Source: CAYMJK01 sp043101635
GTDB taxonomy: Bacteria; Planctomycetota; Phycisphaerae; Phycisphaerales; UBA1924
Direction: 5' to 3'
Length of the DNA: 18,926 nucleotides
Assembly (NCBI GenBank): GCA_043101635.1
Contig: JBICIE010000105.1
Span: 1 to 18,926 of the forward strand
The notes under the pieces are model-generated. The model searched no databases. It was not told the origin of the DNA and saw only the letters and a program-made list of their open reading frames with translations. Below are positions 8,264 to 15,410 of the stretch, piece after piece (position 1 is the stretch's first letter; each line of letters begins with the position of its first letter). Both the position numbers and the translations under genes were made by a program.

Positions 8264-8380
8264 ATCGGCGCTCCCTTGCTTCCACCCCGGTGGGTCCGTG
8301 AGGTGGTACCGGCGGGGGGGCAGCGCGGTTGCGGCAACTTGAGCCGAAGGCGAGCCCCTTCCCGTCATGGTCGGCGGCGC

Positions 8381-8959
8381 TTAGGATTTGTTCGCTGCGG
8401 CGCGCAGCGGCCCGAGGTCGAGCGTCAGGCCCGGCAGCGCGACGGAGGCGACGGCGCCTTCCTCCGGGACGGCTTCCAGAAGTCGGTCGCCTGATCGCCG
8501 GTAGCAGCGCAGACGGACATCAACGGGGTCGATGGTCCAGTACTCGCCGACGCCGCAGGTCTCGTAATCGTCCTTTTTGGTCGTGAGGTCAAAGGCCTTC
8601 GTGCCAGGCGAGAGGATCTCGATGATCAGGTCCGGCGCGGTCGTGAGCCGGGCTGGGATATCGCCGATGCGCCCTGGCGCGTAGCAGGCGATGTCAGGCG
8701 AGTAGACCGTGTCGGGTCGCAGTTCCCAGTCGACCTCGGGAAAGCAGGCGGCGCCGGGATGGTCATCGAGGTAGCGCTCGATCTGGCGGAGCACGAGGCG
8801 CAGGATGGTCTGATGCAGCGGCGTCGGACGTGGCGACATCAGCACGACTCCATCCACGAGTTGCAGGCATTCGCTCGTCTCGCCGATCGCGAAGAAGTCC
8901 GCGGCGGACATGCGGAGCCCGGCGTGGCCGAGGTCGGAGTGTCGCGGCGCGGCGGACAT
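8381..8959 (-). CDS. Uma2 family protein (restriction-endonuclease-like fold)
   Basis: A 192-aa protein of the Uma2/DUF820 family, which has a PD-(D/E)xK nuclease-like fold; the biological role of the family is not established. Family blocks are visible: RMSAADFFAI at 16-25, LVDGVVLMSPRPTPLHQ at 34-50, YSPDIACY at 86-93, PDLIIEILSPGT at 109-120, TTKKDDYE at 126-133 and GVGEYWTIDP at 136-145. Candidate catalytic residues are Asp89, Glu114 and Lys128 or Lys129. ATG 8959 has GGAGAG directly upstream. It has no signal peptide and sits between the two paralogous propeller genes on the same strand (53 bp after one, 117 bp before the other). It is functionally unrelated to them as far as can be seen. 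Confidence 0.88.
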   Translation of the reverse strand: MSAAPRHSDLGHAGLRMSAADFFAIGETSECLQLVDGVVLMSPRPTPLHQTILRLVLRQIERYLDDHPGAACFPEVDWELRPDTVYSPDIACYAPGRIGDIPARLTTAPDLIIEILSPGTKAFDLTTKKDDYETCGVGEYWTIDPVDVRLRCYRRSGDRLLEAVPEEGAVASVALPGLTLDLGPLRAAANKS

Positions 8960-9012
8960 CTCTCCATGTTAGCGACGGAAAGCGATCTGCGGAAGGCCCG
9001 AGAACGTGAACG

Positions 9013-9063
9013 CTACGGGCAACCCGCGGCGAAGGCGTTCTGGAAGCAGAGGAAGTCGAAGAA
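9013..9063 (-). repeat. 51-bp dockerin 3'-end repeat, third copy
   Basis: The 3'-terminal 51 bases, including the TAG stop, differ at two positions from the copies at 4321-4371 and 5846-5896, which are identical to each other. They encode the last 16 dockerin residues and the stop of the three minus-strand propeller genes. Confidence 0.9.
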
Positions 9064-11451
9064 GGTGAGCGAGCCGTCGCCATCGCAGTCGGCGGCGGGG
9101 TCGCCGGCGGCGAACTGGTTCTGGAAGCAGAGGAAGTCGAAGAAGGTGAGTTCGCCGTCGTGGTCGCAGTCGGCATAGCAGAGGTCGCGAAAGACGGCGC
9201 GCCCAATGTGCATCGCGCTCTGGTCGGCGAATCGTGTGAAGTCCCCTCCAGCGTACAGGCCAGGCGGAAGATCCCCGCCGCAGGGGATCGCCAGCAGGGC
9301 GTTGATATCGAGGGCACTGCCTGGCGCATCGCGGGGCGGGGCTGCGGCAACCCAGTTCTCGCCGTCGAAGCGAGCGAGGTTTGTCGAGGTAAAGGACGGC
9401 TCGCCGGCGGCGAAGAGCCGGTAACCGCCCGAGGCGTCAGGCCAGGCGGCGATTGCTTCCGCCTCAAACAAGCTGCCGGCGCCGAACTTCGGCCCGACCC
9501 TGACCCAGTCTGCGCCACTCCATCGCCACACGCCATTCCCGCCGGCGCCGAACAACTCGGCGGGCCCGATATCGCCTGGGACTACGAGCAGATGCTCGAT
9601 CCGCCCCTCCCCCGGCATGGAGATCCACATGTTGCCATTCCACAGCCTGGCATAGCTTTCCGGAAAGCGTCCCGCGACAACCAGAACCGGAAGCCCGGGG
9701 CCCGACCCATCGGCGTCGTAGCTGCGCATGTCATACAAAGTAACTGCGCCGCTTTCGGGCAGTTGGACCCAGCCGAGGACCTTGTCCATGCGGTAGATCT
9801 GGTCGTATACAGAATCCACCATGTACAACTCAGCCCCCAACGGGCCCACGCCATCTGCATCGTGGACCTCCAGTACAGTCACAGTCCGGCGACTCGTCGA
9901 GGGGGTTCGGAGCATCGTCAGTGTTTCGCCATCATGCGACCAGACCCCGCCGAAGTCATCCCCTATCAGGAGCAGTTCCGGCTCCGGGTCATCGCCGAGC
10001 GAGCCGGCCGCGATCGCGGTGACCAACATGGAATCCAGCCCCGGGACCGCGCTCCACTCCACCCCGTCCCACAGGGCCGCGCGGTATGCCGGAGTCGCGC
10101 CTGCGGAATAGAAGAGCCCGCGCGCAGCAATGACCGGCGACTTGCCCGGCCTGCGCCATGCGACGAGTTGGTCCGCTGGGCGATCGAGCCCGCGCGATTC
10201 GCTCGGCCCAAGCGCGCGCAAGCCGCCCGCAGGATCCCACACGGCCATGTGCGGCGCACTGTGCGCATCAAACCGGCTGTCGTAAACCGAACCGAAGGCT
10301 CCGCCAACAGCGACCGCCGGCGCCTGTGGCCCCGAGCCGTCGAAATCAATCGCTGCAGCGGCGTAGGTCGAGTTGTTCGTCGCGCCGCCCTCGTGCCAGC
10401 CCCCTGCATCGAGCCATGAGATCCCGGCGCCACCCACGACGAGCACGGGCTGGGCCGGGCCGAAGCCGTCCGGATCAAACGACAGCATCGCGTCGCCAAA
10501 TGTGGGCGTATCGCCCGGCTCGGCGGACCACGCTGTGCCGTCCCACTTGGCGACACCGGCAGGTATCCCGCCGCCAATGGTGCCGAACCGGCCGGTGGCG
10601 TAGAGCGCTTGCGGCGCAGGCCCCGTTCCGTCCGGGTCATGCGCTGCAACAGCGGTCACGTCGCCATCATCCGGGCCCCCGGGCAGCGCCGACCACTGCG
10701 AGCCATCCCACGCGGCGATGTGCCTGGCGACCTCGCCGCCGAAGTCTCGCTCGAACCTGCCGCCGAGGATGAGCAACTCCCCGTCTGCGACCGGCAGTCG
10801 CGTGATCGTGAACACTCGCGTACTCGGCGCTGAGACGCCGATCAGGCGCCACCGCTCACCGTCCCACGTTTGCGCCATCGCTTCTCCATCGACACCGCAC
10901 GCCAGCACCGGCGCTGCGCCGCCCGGGCCGTCGGCATCGAACTCCGTCATCGCGCTGATTCCCTGTGCCAGGGGCGGTGGCAGCTTGGTCCACCCGGCGC
11001 CGCGATTCTCGTAAACGGCCTGATCATCCTGCTTCCGGACAAACGCATACAGGGCCGGAGCAGTCCCGGGGTCGTTATCCAGGTCTGCAACGGCGAGCGC
11101 CGGGATGTAGCCGGTGTCGGGCAGGCTGTCCGGGTCGAGCGGCGTCCAGAGGCCATCCTCCAGCACCGCGATGCGCGGGAGTCGCGTCTCGCCCGCCGCC
11201 GTGAACGCGCCCCCGACAACCAGCCTCTCCGGCAGCGGCCCGGGGCCATCAGGGTCCCACGCCGCGGCAGAGTAGACGATGTCATTCAGGCCGACCGTCG
11301 CGAAGTCGTCGGTCCAGATCGGGTCGACGCTTGCCGGTGGGCACTGCGCGACCGCAGCGCCTGCAATCCAGCCGAACACAACCCAGCCAGATACATAGCC
11401 TGCAACGCCGATCGAAGAGGGTCGCCGGTCACGCGGGCAAGGAGGTCGCAT
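9013..11451 (-). CDS. Secreted long beta-propeller protein with GC-type dockerin (paralog B)
   Basis: Predicted secreted protein, 812 aa, collinear with the 805-aa paralog at 5846-8263 over its whole length. It has a signal peptide ending VA|QC (Gln36), the same roughly 14 units with seven D-x-D-G-x-G turns, W-D-G-x-x-W strands, and the shared blocks DPDGPGPLPERLVVGGAF and AAWDGSQW. The dockerin-like domain is at 758-812, with loops DCDHDGELTFFD and DCDGDGSLTFFD, ending AAGCP. ATG 11451 has GGAG seven bases upstream. The longer open frame to 11580 (His/Pro-rich) was rejected because the signal peptide begins at this ATG. It lies downstream of lpdA on the same strand with a 269-bp gap, so it probably has its own promoter. 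The ligand is unknown. Confidence 0.88.
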   Translation of the reverse strand: MRPPCPRDRRPSSIGVAGYVSGWVVFGWIAGAAVAQCPPASVDPIWTDDFATVGLNDIVYSAAAWDPDGPGPLPERLVVGGAFTAAGETRLPRIAVLEDGLWTPLDPDSLPDTGYIPALAVADLDNDPGTAPALYAFVRKQDDQAVYENRGAGWTKLPPPLAQGISAMTEFDADGPGGAAPVLACGVDGEAMAQTWDGERWRLIGVSAPSTRVFTITRLPVADGELLILGGRFERDFGGEVARHIAAWDGSQWSALPGGPDDGDVTAVAAHDPDGTGPAPQALYATGRFGTIGGGIPAGVAKWDGTAWSAEPGDTPTFGDAMLSFDPDGFGPAQPVLVVGGAGISWLDAGGWHEGGATNNSTYAAAAIDFDGSGPQAPAVAVGGAFGSVYDSRFDAHSAPHMAVWDPAGGLRALGPSESRGLDRPADQLVAWRRPGKSPVIAARGLFYSAGATPAYRAALWDGVEWSAVPGLDSMLVTAIAAGSLGDDPEPELLLIGDDFGGVWSHDGETLTMLRTPSTSRRTVTVLEVHDADGVGPLGAELYMVDSVYDQIYRMDKVLGWVQLPESGAVTLYDMRSYDADGSGPGLPVLVVAGRFPESYARLWNGNMWISMPGEGRIEHLLVVPGDIGPAELFGAGGNGVWRWSGADWVRVGPKFGAGSLFEAEAIAAWPDASGGYRLFAAGEPSFTSTNLARFDGENWVAAAPPRDAPGSALDINALLAIPCGGDLPPGLYAGGDFTRFADQSAMHIGRAVFRDLCYADCDHDGELTFFDFLCFQNQFAAGDPAADCDGDGSLTFFDFLCFQNAFAAGCP

Positions 11452-11547
11452 CGCTTGTCTCCGATCTTGGTCCAGCGGCAACTGCCACGCGTCGGCAGCC
11501 AGCATGGACGAGGTTGGGTACCGCCCGCGTTGCACGGGTGGATGCTG

Positions 11548-11579
11548 TGGCGCCCCTGCCTGGGGGGCAGGATGCGCCA
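11548..11579. other. Long hairpin upstream of paralog B
   Basis: TGGCGC (11548-11553) pairs with GCGCCA (11574-11579), and inside it CTGCC (11556-11560) pairs with GGCAG (11566-11570), with a small internal loop between the stems. It lies about 100 bp upstream of the 812-aa gene and 140 bp past the lpdA stop. It has no T-tract on either side. It could be a leader structure or a degenerate terminator; the function is not determined. Confidence 0.35.
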
Positions 11580-11720
11580 AGGCGCTACTCGGGGGTGTAC
11601 CGCCGTACGACCCTCGGGTTGCAACGCCGATGACTCATTTCTTGGAAAAGCAACGTACCCAGCCTAGACGGTCGTAGCCGCGGCTGAAAAACCGGCCCCC
11701 TACCGCTGCCCCGACCCCCC

Positions 11721-13265
11721 CTACGCGTTGATCACGCGGCCCTCGCTGGCCAGAGCCGCCTCGCGCACCGCCTCGTGCATGGTCGGATGGGCGTGGACGG
11801 TCACGATCAGCTCTTCCGTCGTGGCCTCCAGGCGGCGGGCCAGGCTCAGCTCGGCGATCAGCTCGGTGGCCTGGTCGCCCATGATGTGGGCGCCGAGGAT
11901 CTCGCCGCGGGGCAGGCCGCGGATGATCTTCACGAAGCCGTCGGTGTGGTTAGCCGCGATCGCCTTGCCCAGCGCCGTCAGCGGGAACTGGCCGGTCTCG
12001 TAGTCGGTCCCCTTCTTGAGGCCCTTTGCCTTCAGGGCCTGCTCGGTGAAGCCGACGCTGGCGACCTGCGGCTGGCAATACGTGCAGCCGGGAATGATCG
12101 AGTAGTCGATCGGGTACGGCTCGTGATGTTTCTTCGGGTCCTTGCGCCAGGCGATGCGCTCGACGCAGACGATGGCCTCGTCGCTGGCGACGTGGGCCAG
12201 CCAAGGCGGGCCGATGACATCGCCGACGGCGTACACACCCTCGATGTTGGTCTTGTAGTCGAGCGTCTGCTCGCCGCCGGCTGCCGGGTCGTAGTCGGTC
12301 TTGATGTGATCCTTGACGATCTCGAGGCCGAGCTTCTCGTCGAACAGCCCGTCGAAGCGGCCCTTGACGCCGATGGCAAGCAGCACGCGGTCGGCCTCGA
12401 TGGTCTCGGCCTTCTTCTCGTCCGCCTTGCCATCCTTGACCGGCGCGATGGTGACCTTGACGCCGCTCTTGGTCTTCTCGATGCCGGTCGTCATGTGGCT
12501 GGTGCGGATGTTGAAGCCCTTCTTCTTGTACAACCGCTCCATCGCCTTGGAGACATCTTCATCTTCGACCGGCAGCAGGCGGTCGAGCATCTCGACGATG
12601 GTGACCTCGGTCCCGTAGCTGTGGTAGAAGTAGCCGAACTCCATGCCAATTGCGCCGGCGCCGACGACGATGAGCTTCTTCGGAAACTGCTTGTTGAACA
12701 TCGCCTCGCGGGCGCCCCAGATGCGATCGCCATCGAACTTGGCAAAGGGCAGGTCGCGGGCGACCGAGCCGGTGGCGACCAGCACGTTGTCGGCCGTGAT
12801 GGTCTGGCGGGCCTTGCTCGCCGGCTTGGCCGGGGCATCGGTGCGCTCCTCCTGCACCTCGCAGTCGTAGATCTCCACCTTGCAGGGCTGGGCGCCCTTG
12901 CGTCCGCTGACGATCTTGGCCGAGGCCTCGATGTGCTCGATCTTGTTCTTCTTCATCAGGAAGCCGACGCCCTTGTTGAGCTTGCCGGCAACCTCGCGGC
13001 TGCGCCCGATGACCTTGTCCCAGTCGAAGTCGACCTTGCCGGTGAGCTTGAGGCCCCAGACCTCCCGCTCGGCGAGCTTCTCCATCAGCTCGGCGTTGGA
13101 GAGCAGGGCCTTGGAGGGGATGCAGCCCCAGTTGAGGCAGACGCCGCCGAGCTTGGCCCGCTCGACGCAGGCGACCTTCATGCCGAGCTGGGCGGCGCGG
13201 ATAGCCCCGACGTAGCCGGCGGGCCCGCCGCCGATGACGACCAGATCGAAGTGCTTGTCGGCCAA
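11721..13265 (-). CDS. lpdA: Dihydrolipoamide dehydrogenase (E3), TTG start
   Basis: FAD-dependent E3 component of the 2-oxoacid dehydrogenase and glycine cleavage complexes; it reoxidises dihydrolipoamide with NAD+. It is 514 aa, against about 470 usually. Motifs run in order: FAD site GGGPAG at 12-17, redox pair Cys43/Cys48 in GGVCLNWGCIPSK, NAD site GAGAIG at 202-207, second FAD motif AVGD at 345-348, and the catalytic HPTMHE at 493-498. The start is TTG 13265: the FAD motif begins ten residues later, no in-frame ATG lies near, and AAAGG is about nine bases upstream. A hydrophilic insert at about 123-153 and a short one near 275-288 explain the extra length. Cytoplasmic. No E1 or E2 genes are adjacent, and the gene is divergent from the propeller operon at 13680. 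Confidence 0.95.
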   Translation of the reverse strand: MADKHFDLVVIGGGPAGYVGAIRAAQLGMKVACVERAKLGGVCLNWGCIPSKALLSNAELMEKLAEREVWGLKLTGKVDFDWDKVIGRSREVAGKLNKGVGFLMKKNKIEHIEASAKIVSGRKGAQPCKVEIYDCEVQEERTDAPAKPASKARQTITADNVLVATGSVARDLPFAKFDGDRIWGAREAMFNKQFPKKLIVVGAGAIGMEFGYFYHSYGTEVTIVEMLDRLLPVEDEDVSKAMERLYKKKGFNIRTSHMTTGIEKTKSGVKVTIAPVKDGKADEKKAETIEADRVLLAIGVKGRFDGLFDEKLGLEIVKDHIKTDYDPAAGGEQTLDYKTNIEGVYAVGDVIGPPWLAHVASDEAIVCVERIAWRKDPKKHHEPYPIDYSIIPGCTYCQPQVASVGFTEQALKAKGLKKGTDYETGQFPLTALGKAIAANHTDGFVKIIRGLPRGEILGAHIMGDQATELIAELSLARRLEATTEELIVTVHAHPTMHEAVREAALASEGRVINA

Positions 13266-13520
13266 GGGATTGCGCCTTTCTTGATCGAGCGGCGAGTGCG
13301 GATGCGCCTGCCGCGGCAGTGCTTTGCGTGCCCTCCTGCGGGAGGTCCGATGCGGAGGGCCCGGACTATAGGGAGGGCTGAAGGCGGCTTCGGGCCTGCA
13401 GGGGCCAAGGGGCGGGATGTGGCGCGCGGTGGCGGCCGTCGGGGTTGTCCACGCCGGCGCCGGGGGACGATCGGCCAACGCGGTCTGCAGCCAGCGCGGC
13501 GGACGCCCAGGCCTTGGGAG

Positions 13521-13547
13521 CACCGATGTCGCGTGGCGACATCGGTG
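13521..13547. repeat. Perfect 12-bp inverted repeat, 3-nt spacer
   Basis: CACCGATGTCGC (13521-13532) and GCGACATCGGTG (13536-13547) are exact reverse complements separated by GTG. It lies 133-159 bp upstream of the propeller operon start and about 256 bp upstream of the lpdA start. It could be an operator, a transcript hairpin or a copy of a dispersed palindromic repeat. Confidence 0.85.
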
Positions 13548-13652
13548 GCACACCCACGTTCTCGCCCCCACAGGGCGGATCGGCGTGAAACCGGCGCGCG
13601 GGGCTGGTTATCAGGCCCGGGCTGTGGCATACTGGGGTGGGCCACCACATAT

Positions 13653-13675
13653 CCCCGGACGACCGGGGAAGGAGG
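13653..13675 (+). promoter_or_regulatory. Hairpin abutting the Shine-Dalgarno of the propeller operon
   Basis: CCCCGG (13653-13658) and CCGGGG (13663-13668) form a 6-bp all-GC stem with an ACGA loop. Two bases later comes GGAGG (13671-13675), four bases before ATG 13680. The stem is close enough to affect ribosome loading or mRNA stability. Confidence 0.45.
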
Positions 13676-13679
13676 CCGT

Positions 13680-15410
13680 ATGCGAATCTCGCGGCAGACG
13701 AAGCGCCGGGCGGCGGTGTCGTGCGCGGCAGCGGCGTTCGTGCTGACGGCGCCGGCGGGCGGGCAGTGCCAGGAACCGACGCAGGTCATTCGCCTCCCCG
13801 GCGGCGCAGGCCCGCTCGCCATGCAGGATGACACGCTCGTCGTCCTGCTCGACCAGCTCGGTCCGACCAGGTTCTTCACCTATCGCCTGGAGGCCGGCGC
13901 CTGGAGCCTCGTCGCCGAGGGGCGTTCTGACAATCACGGACCGGTCGTTCTTGCTGGCGAGGCGCTCGCGATCGGCCGCGACTTCGGCGACCCGATGAAC
14001 ATTCAGCTCTTCCGGCGCAGCGGCGATGGCTGGGCGCCGGCCGGGACGCTGACGCCGCCTGAGCCCGCAGACACCTTTGCGATCGCAATGGCGATGTCCG
14101 ACAGCGCGCTGATCGCCGGCGACAATCGTCACTTTGATGGCTCTGCCCATGTCTATCGGCGCGATGTCGCAGGATGGGAGCGCCAGGCCACATTCGAGTC
14201 CGAGCCCCGCCATCTGGACTTTGGAGCTGCGGTCGCAATCGATGGTGATGTCGCAGCAGTGGCTGCAGATGTAGATGGCCCAGATAGCGTTGTTATCATC
14301 TACCGGCGCAGCGGAGGCGTGTGGAGTTCGGAAGCGGAGGTGACGGTTCCGGGCGCCAACGTCACCAATGGCGAACTTGTGATCGATGGAGATCGGCTGC
14401 TGGCGACGACAGCGCGGGGGGGTGGCCCCGGGCGCATGTACCGATTCGACGGCGCAGCATGGTCGCTCGAAGCTCGTCTCGACGGCGCGCGATGGATCTC
14501 GGAGCGGGGGGGCCGTGCCGGCGGCGCCCTCGATCCGAACCGCGCGCTCATCGCGGCCGCATGGCGCGACGCCGACATCGACCGCAGCGGAGTGCTGTAT
14601 GTTCACGAGGACGCCGGTATGGAGTGGTCTTTGGAACGGCGCCTGCTGCCGTTCAGCGGCGACTCGGGCCCTGTCGGCGGATCAGCGCTCGCCGCCGATT
14701 GGATAGCAGCCGGGGTACTCCTGCAAGTGCGCATGTACCACCTGGCCGAGCCGGTCGGCGCCTGTCCGCCGGGGCCGCCGATCGACACCGAGCACGGCCT
14801 GCGGATCGATGTCCAGGGGTTTCTCTCGCCGCAGACGCCGCAGGCGCCGGTGCGCGTGAGCGCCTTTTTCGAGCGAGGCGCGTGGGCCTTTGCTGCGACG
14901 CACTTCGACGCCGTCGCAAGCGAAGCCGGCTGGAGCGGGCCGCGTGGTGTGAGCCCCGGCGGGATTGCCCCCGGCACGACGCCCGGCACGATCATGGGCG
15001 GGTTGGTCGCGGATGTGATCGCCGGACAGCTTCAATTTGTCAGCATCTACGCCGACCCAAGCAATCCGATCGAGATCTGGGAGGCGGACTTCGCCACAGC
15101 CGACTTCACGCCGCGCATCATCGATATCTCGGCGTCGACATACACGTTTCTGGTGTATCCGGAGCGTGAGTCGTCAGTCTCAGAGTACCGGGTCCTCGGC
15201 ATTCAGGACCCCGAGGCCCGCATCCGCGTGTGGCGGTCGAGTTGCCTGGCCGACTGCGACGGGTCGGGGGCGCTGGATGTGATGGACTTTCTGTGCTTCC
15301 AGGAGCTGTTCGACACCGGCAATCTTGCCTGCGACTTCGACGAGGACGGACTGCTGACGCTGTTCGACTTCCTTGCGTTCCAGAACGAGTATGCGGGAGG
15401 GTGCCCATGA
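13680..15410 (+). CDS. Secreted FG-GAP-like seven-bladed propeller with GC-type dockerin (first of array)
   Basis: Predicted secreted protein, 576 aa. A basic N-terminus and signal peptide end near AGG|QC (Gln29). Residues about 45-357 hold seven repeats of the form A-V-A-I-D-G-D-x-A-x-V, a short linker, a Y-R-R or Y-R-F-D strand and W-S-L-E-A-R-L, which is FG-GAP-like and fits one seven-bladed propeller. A Cys/Pro linker (ACPPGPP) leads to an unnamed module at about 373-521 that is shared with the next two genes. The dockerin-like domain is at 522-576, with loops DCDGSGALDVMD and DFDEDGLLTLFD, ending AGGCP. ATG 13680 has AAGGAGG four bases upstream; the open frame extends far upstream only as the antisense of lpdA. 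Its stop overlaps the next start (ATGA). Confidence 0.9.
   Translation: MRISRQTKRRAAVSCAAAAFVLTAPAGGQCQEPTQVIRLPGGAGPLAMQDDTLVVLLDQLGPTRFFTYRLEAGAWSLVAEGRSDNHGPVVLAGEALAIGRDFGDPMNIQLFRRSGDGWAPAGTLTPPEPADTFAIAMAMSDSALIAGDNRHFDGSAHVYRRDVAGWERQATFESEPRHLDFGAAVAIDGDVAAVAADVDGPDSVVIIYRRSGGVWSSEAEVTVPGANVTNGELVIDGDRLLATTARGGGPGRMYRFDGAAWSLEARLDGARWISERGGRAGGALDPNRALIAAAWRDADIDRSGVLYVHEDAGMEWSLERRLLPFSGDSGPVGGSALAADWIAAGVLLQVRMYHLAEPVGACPPGPPIDTEHGLRIDVQGFLSPQTPQAPVRVSAFFERGAWAFAATHFDAVASEAGWSGPRGVSPGGIAPGTTPGTIMGGLVADVIAGQLQFVSIYADPSNPIEIWEADFATADFTPRIIDISASTYTFLVYPERESSVSEYRVLGIQDPEARIRVWRSSCLADCDGSGALDVMDFLCFQELFDTGNLACDFDEDGLLTLFDFLAFQNEYAGGCP
15219..15290 (+). repeat. 72-bp segment shared by the first and second array genes
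   Basis: It matches 17054-17125 at 71 of 72 positions. It encodes IRVWRSSCLADCDGSG and the following dockerin residues to MDF. The corresponding segment of the third gene differs at about 16 positions. Confidence 0.9.
15396..15409 (+). promoter_or_regulatory. Shine-Dalgarno inside the GGCP codons, ATGA coupling (first junction)
   Basis: GGAGGG (15396-15401) encodes the Gly-Gly of the terminal AGGCP. It sits five bases before ATG 15407, which overlaps the TGA stop at 15408-15410. Ribosomes finishing the first gene are placed to restart on the second. Confidence 0.85.

Larger units (their letters stand above)
13266..13679. promoter_or_regulatory. Divergent intergenic region between lpdA and the propeller operon
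   Basis: No protein gene is supported in these 414 bp. It should carry promoters for both sides. On the minus strand TATAGT (13365-13370) is a plausible -10 box for lpdA about 100 nt before its start, without a clear -35. It also holds a palindrome CTGCCGCGGCAG (13308-13319), a small hairpin CCTCC-TGCG-GGAGG (13332-13345), a 12-bp inverted repeat (13521-13547) and a hairpin beside the ribosome-binding site of the next gene (13653-13668). The promoter call is weak; the repeats are seen directly. Confidence 0.4.

Noticed and set aside
5786..8494. Plus-strand open frame of 902 codons opposite the 805-aa propeller gene
   Set aside because: It is the antisense shadow of a GC-rich gene. The translation is Arg/Gly/Ala/His-rich with no domain, while the minus strand gives a signal peptide, repeats and a dockerin.
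4321..9063. Recurring near-identical short blocks considered as a CRISPR or mobile-element signature
   Set aside because: The repeats are in-frame codons of dockerin 3' ends at widely spaced genes, with no regular spacers, no terminal inverted repeats and no transposase.
13605..13633. TTATCA and CATACT as a sigma-70-like promoter for the array
   Set aside because: The spacing is only 14 bp and both boxes are weak, so this is not better than chance.
11775..13679. Plus-strand open frame reading through the whole of lpdA into the first array gene
   Set aside because: lpdA on the other strand has all its catalytic motifs. The plus frame is repetitive Leu/Asp/Gly/Ala sequence, and the real start at 13680 has a strong Shine-Dalgarno and signal peptide.
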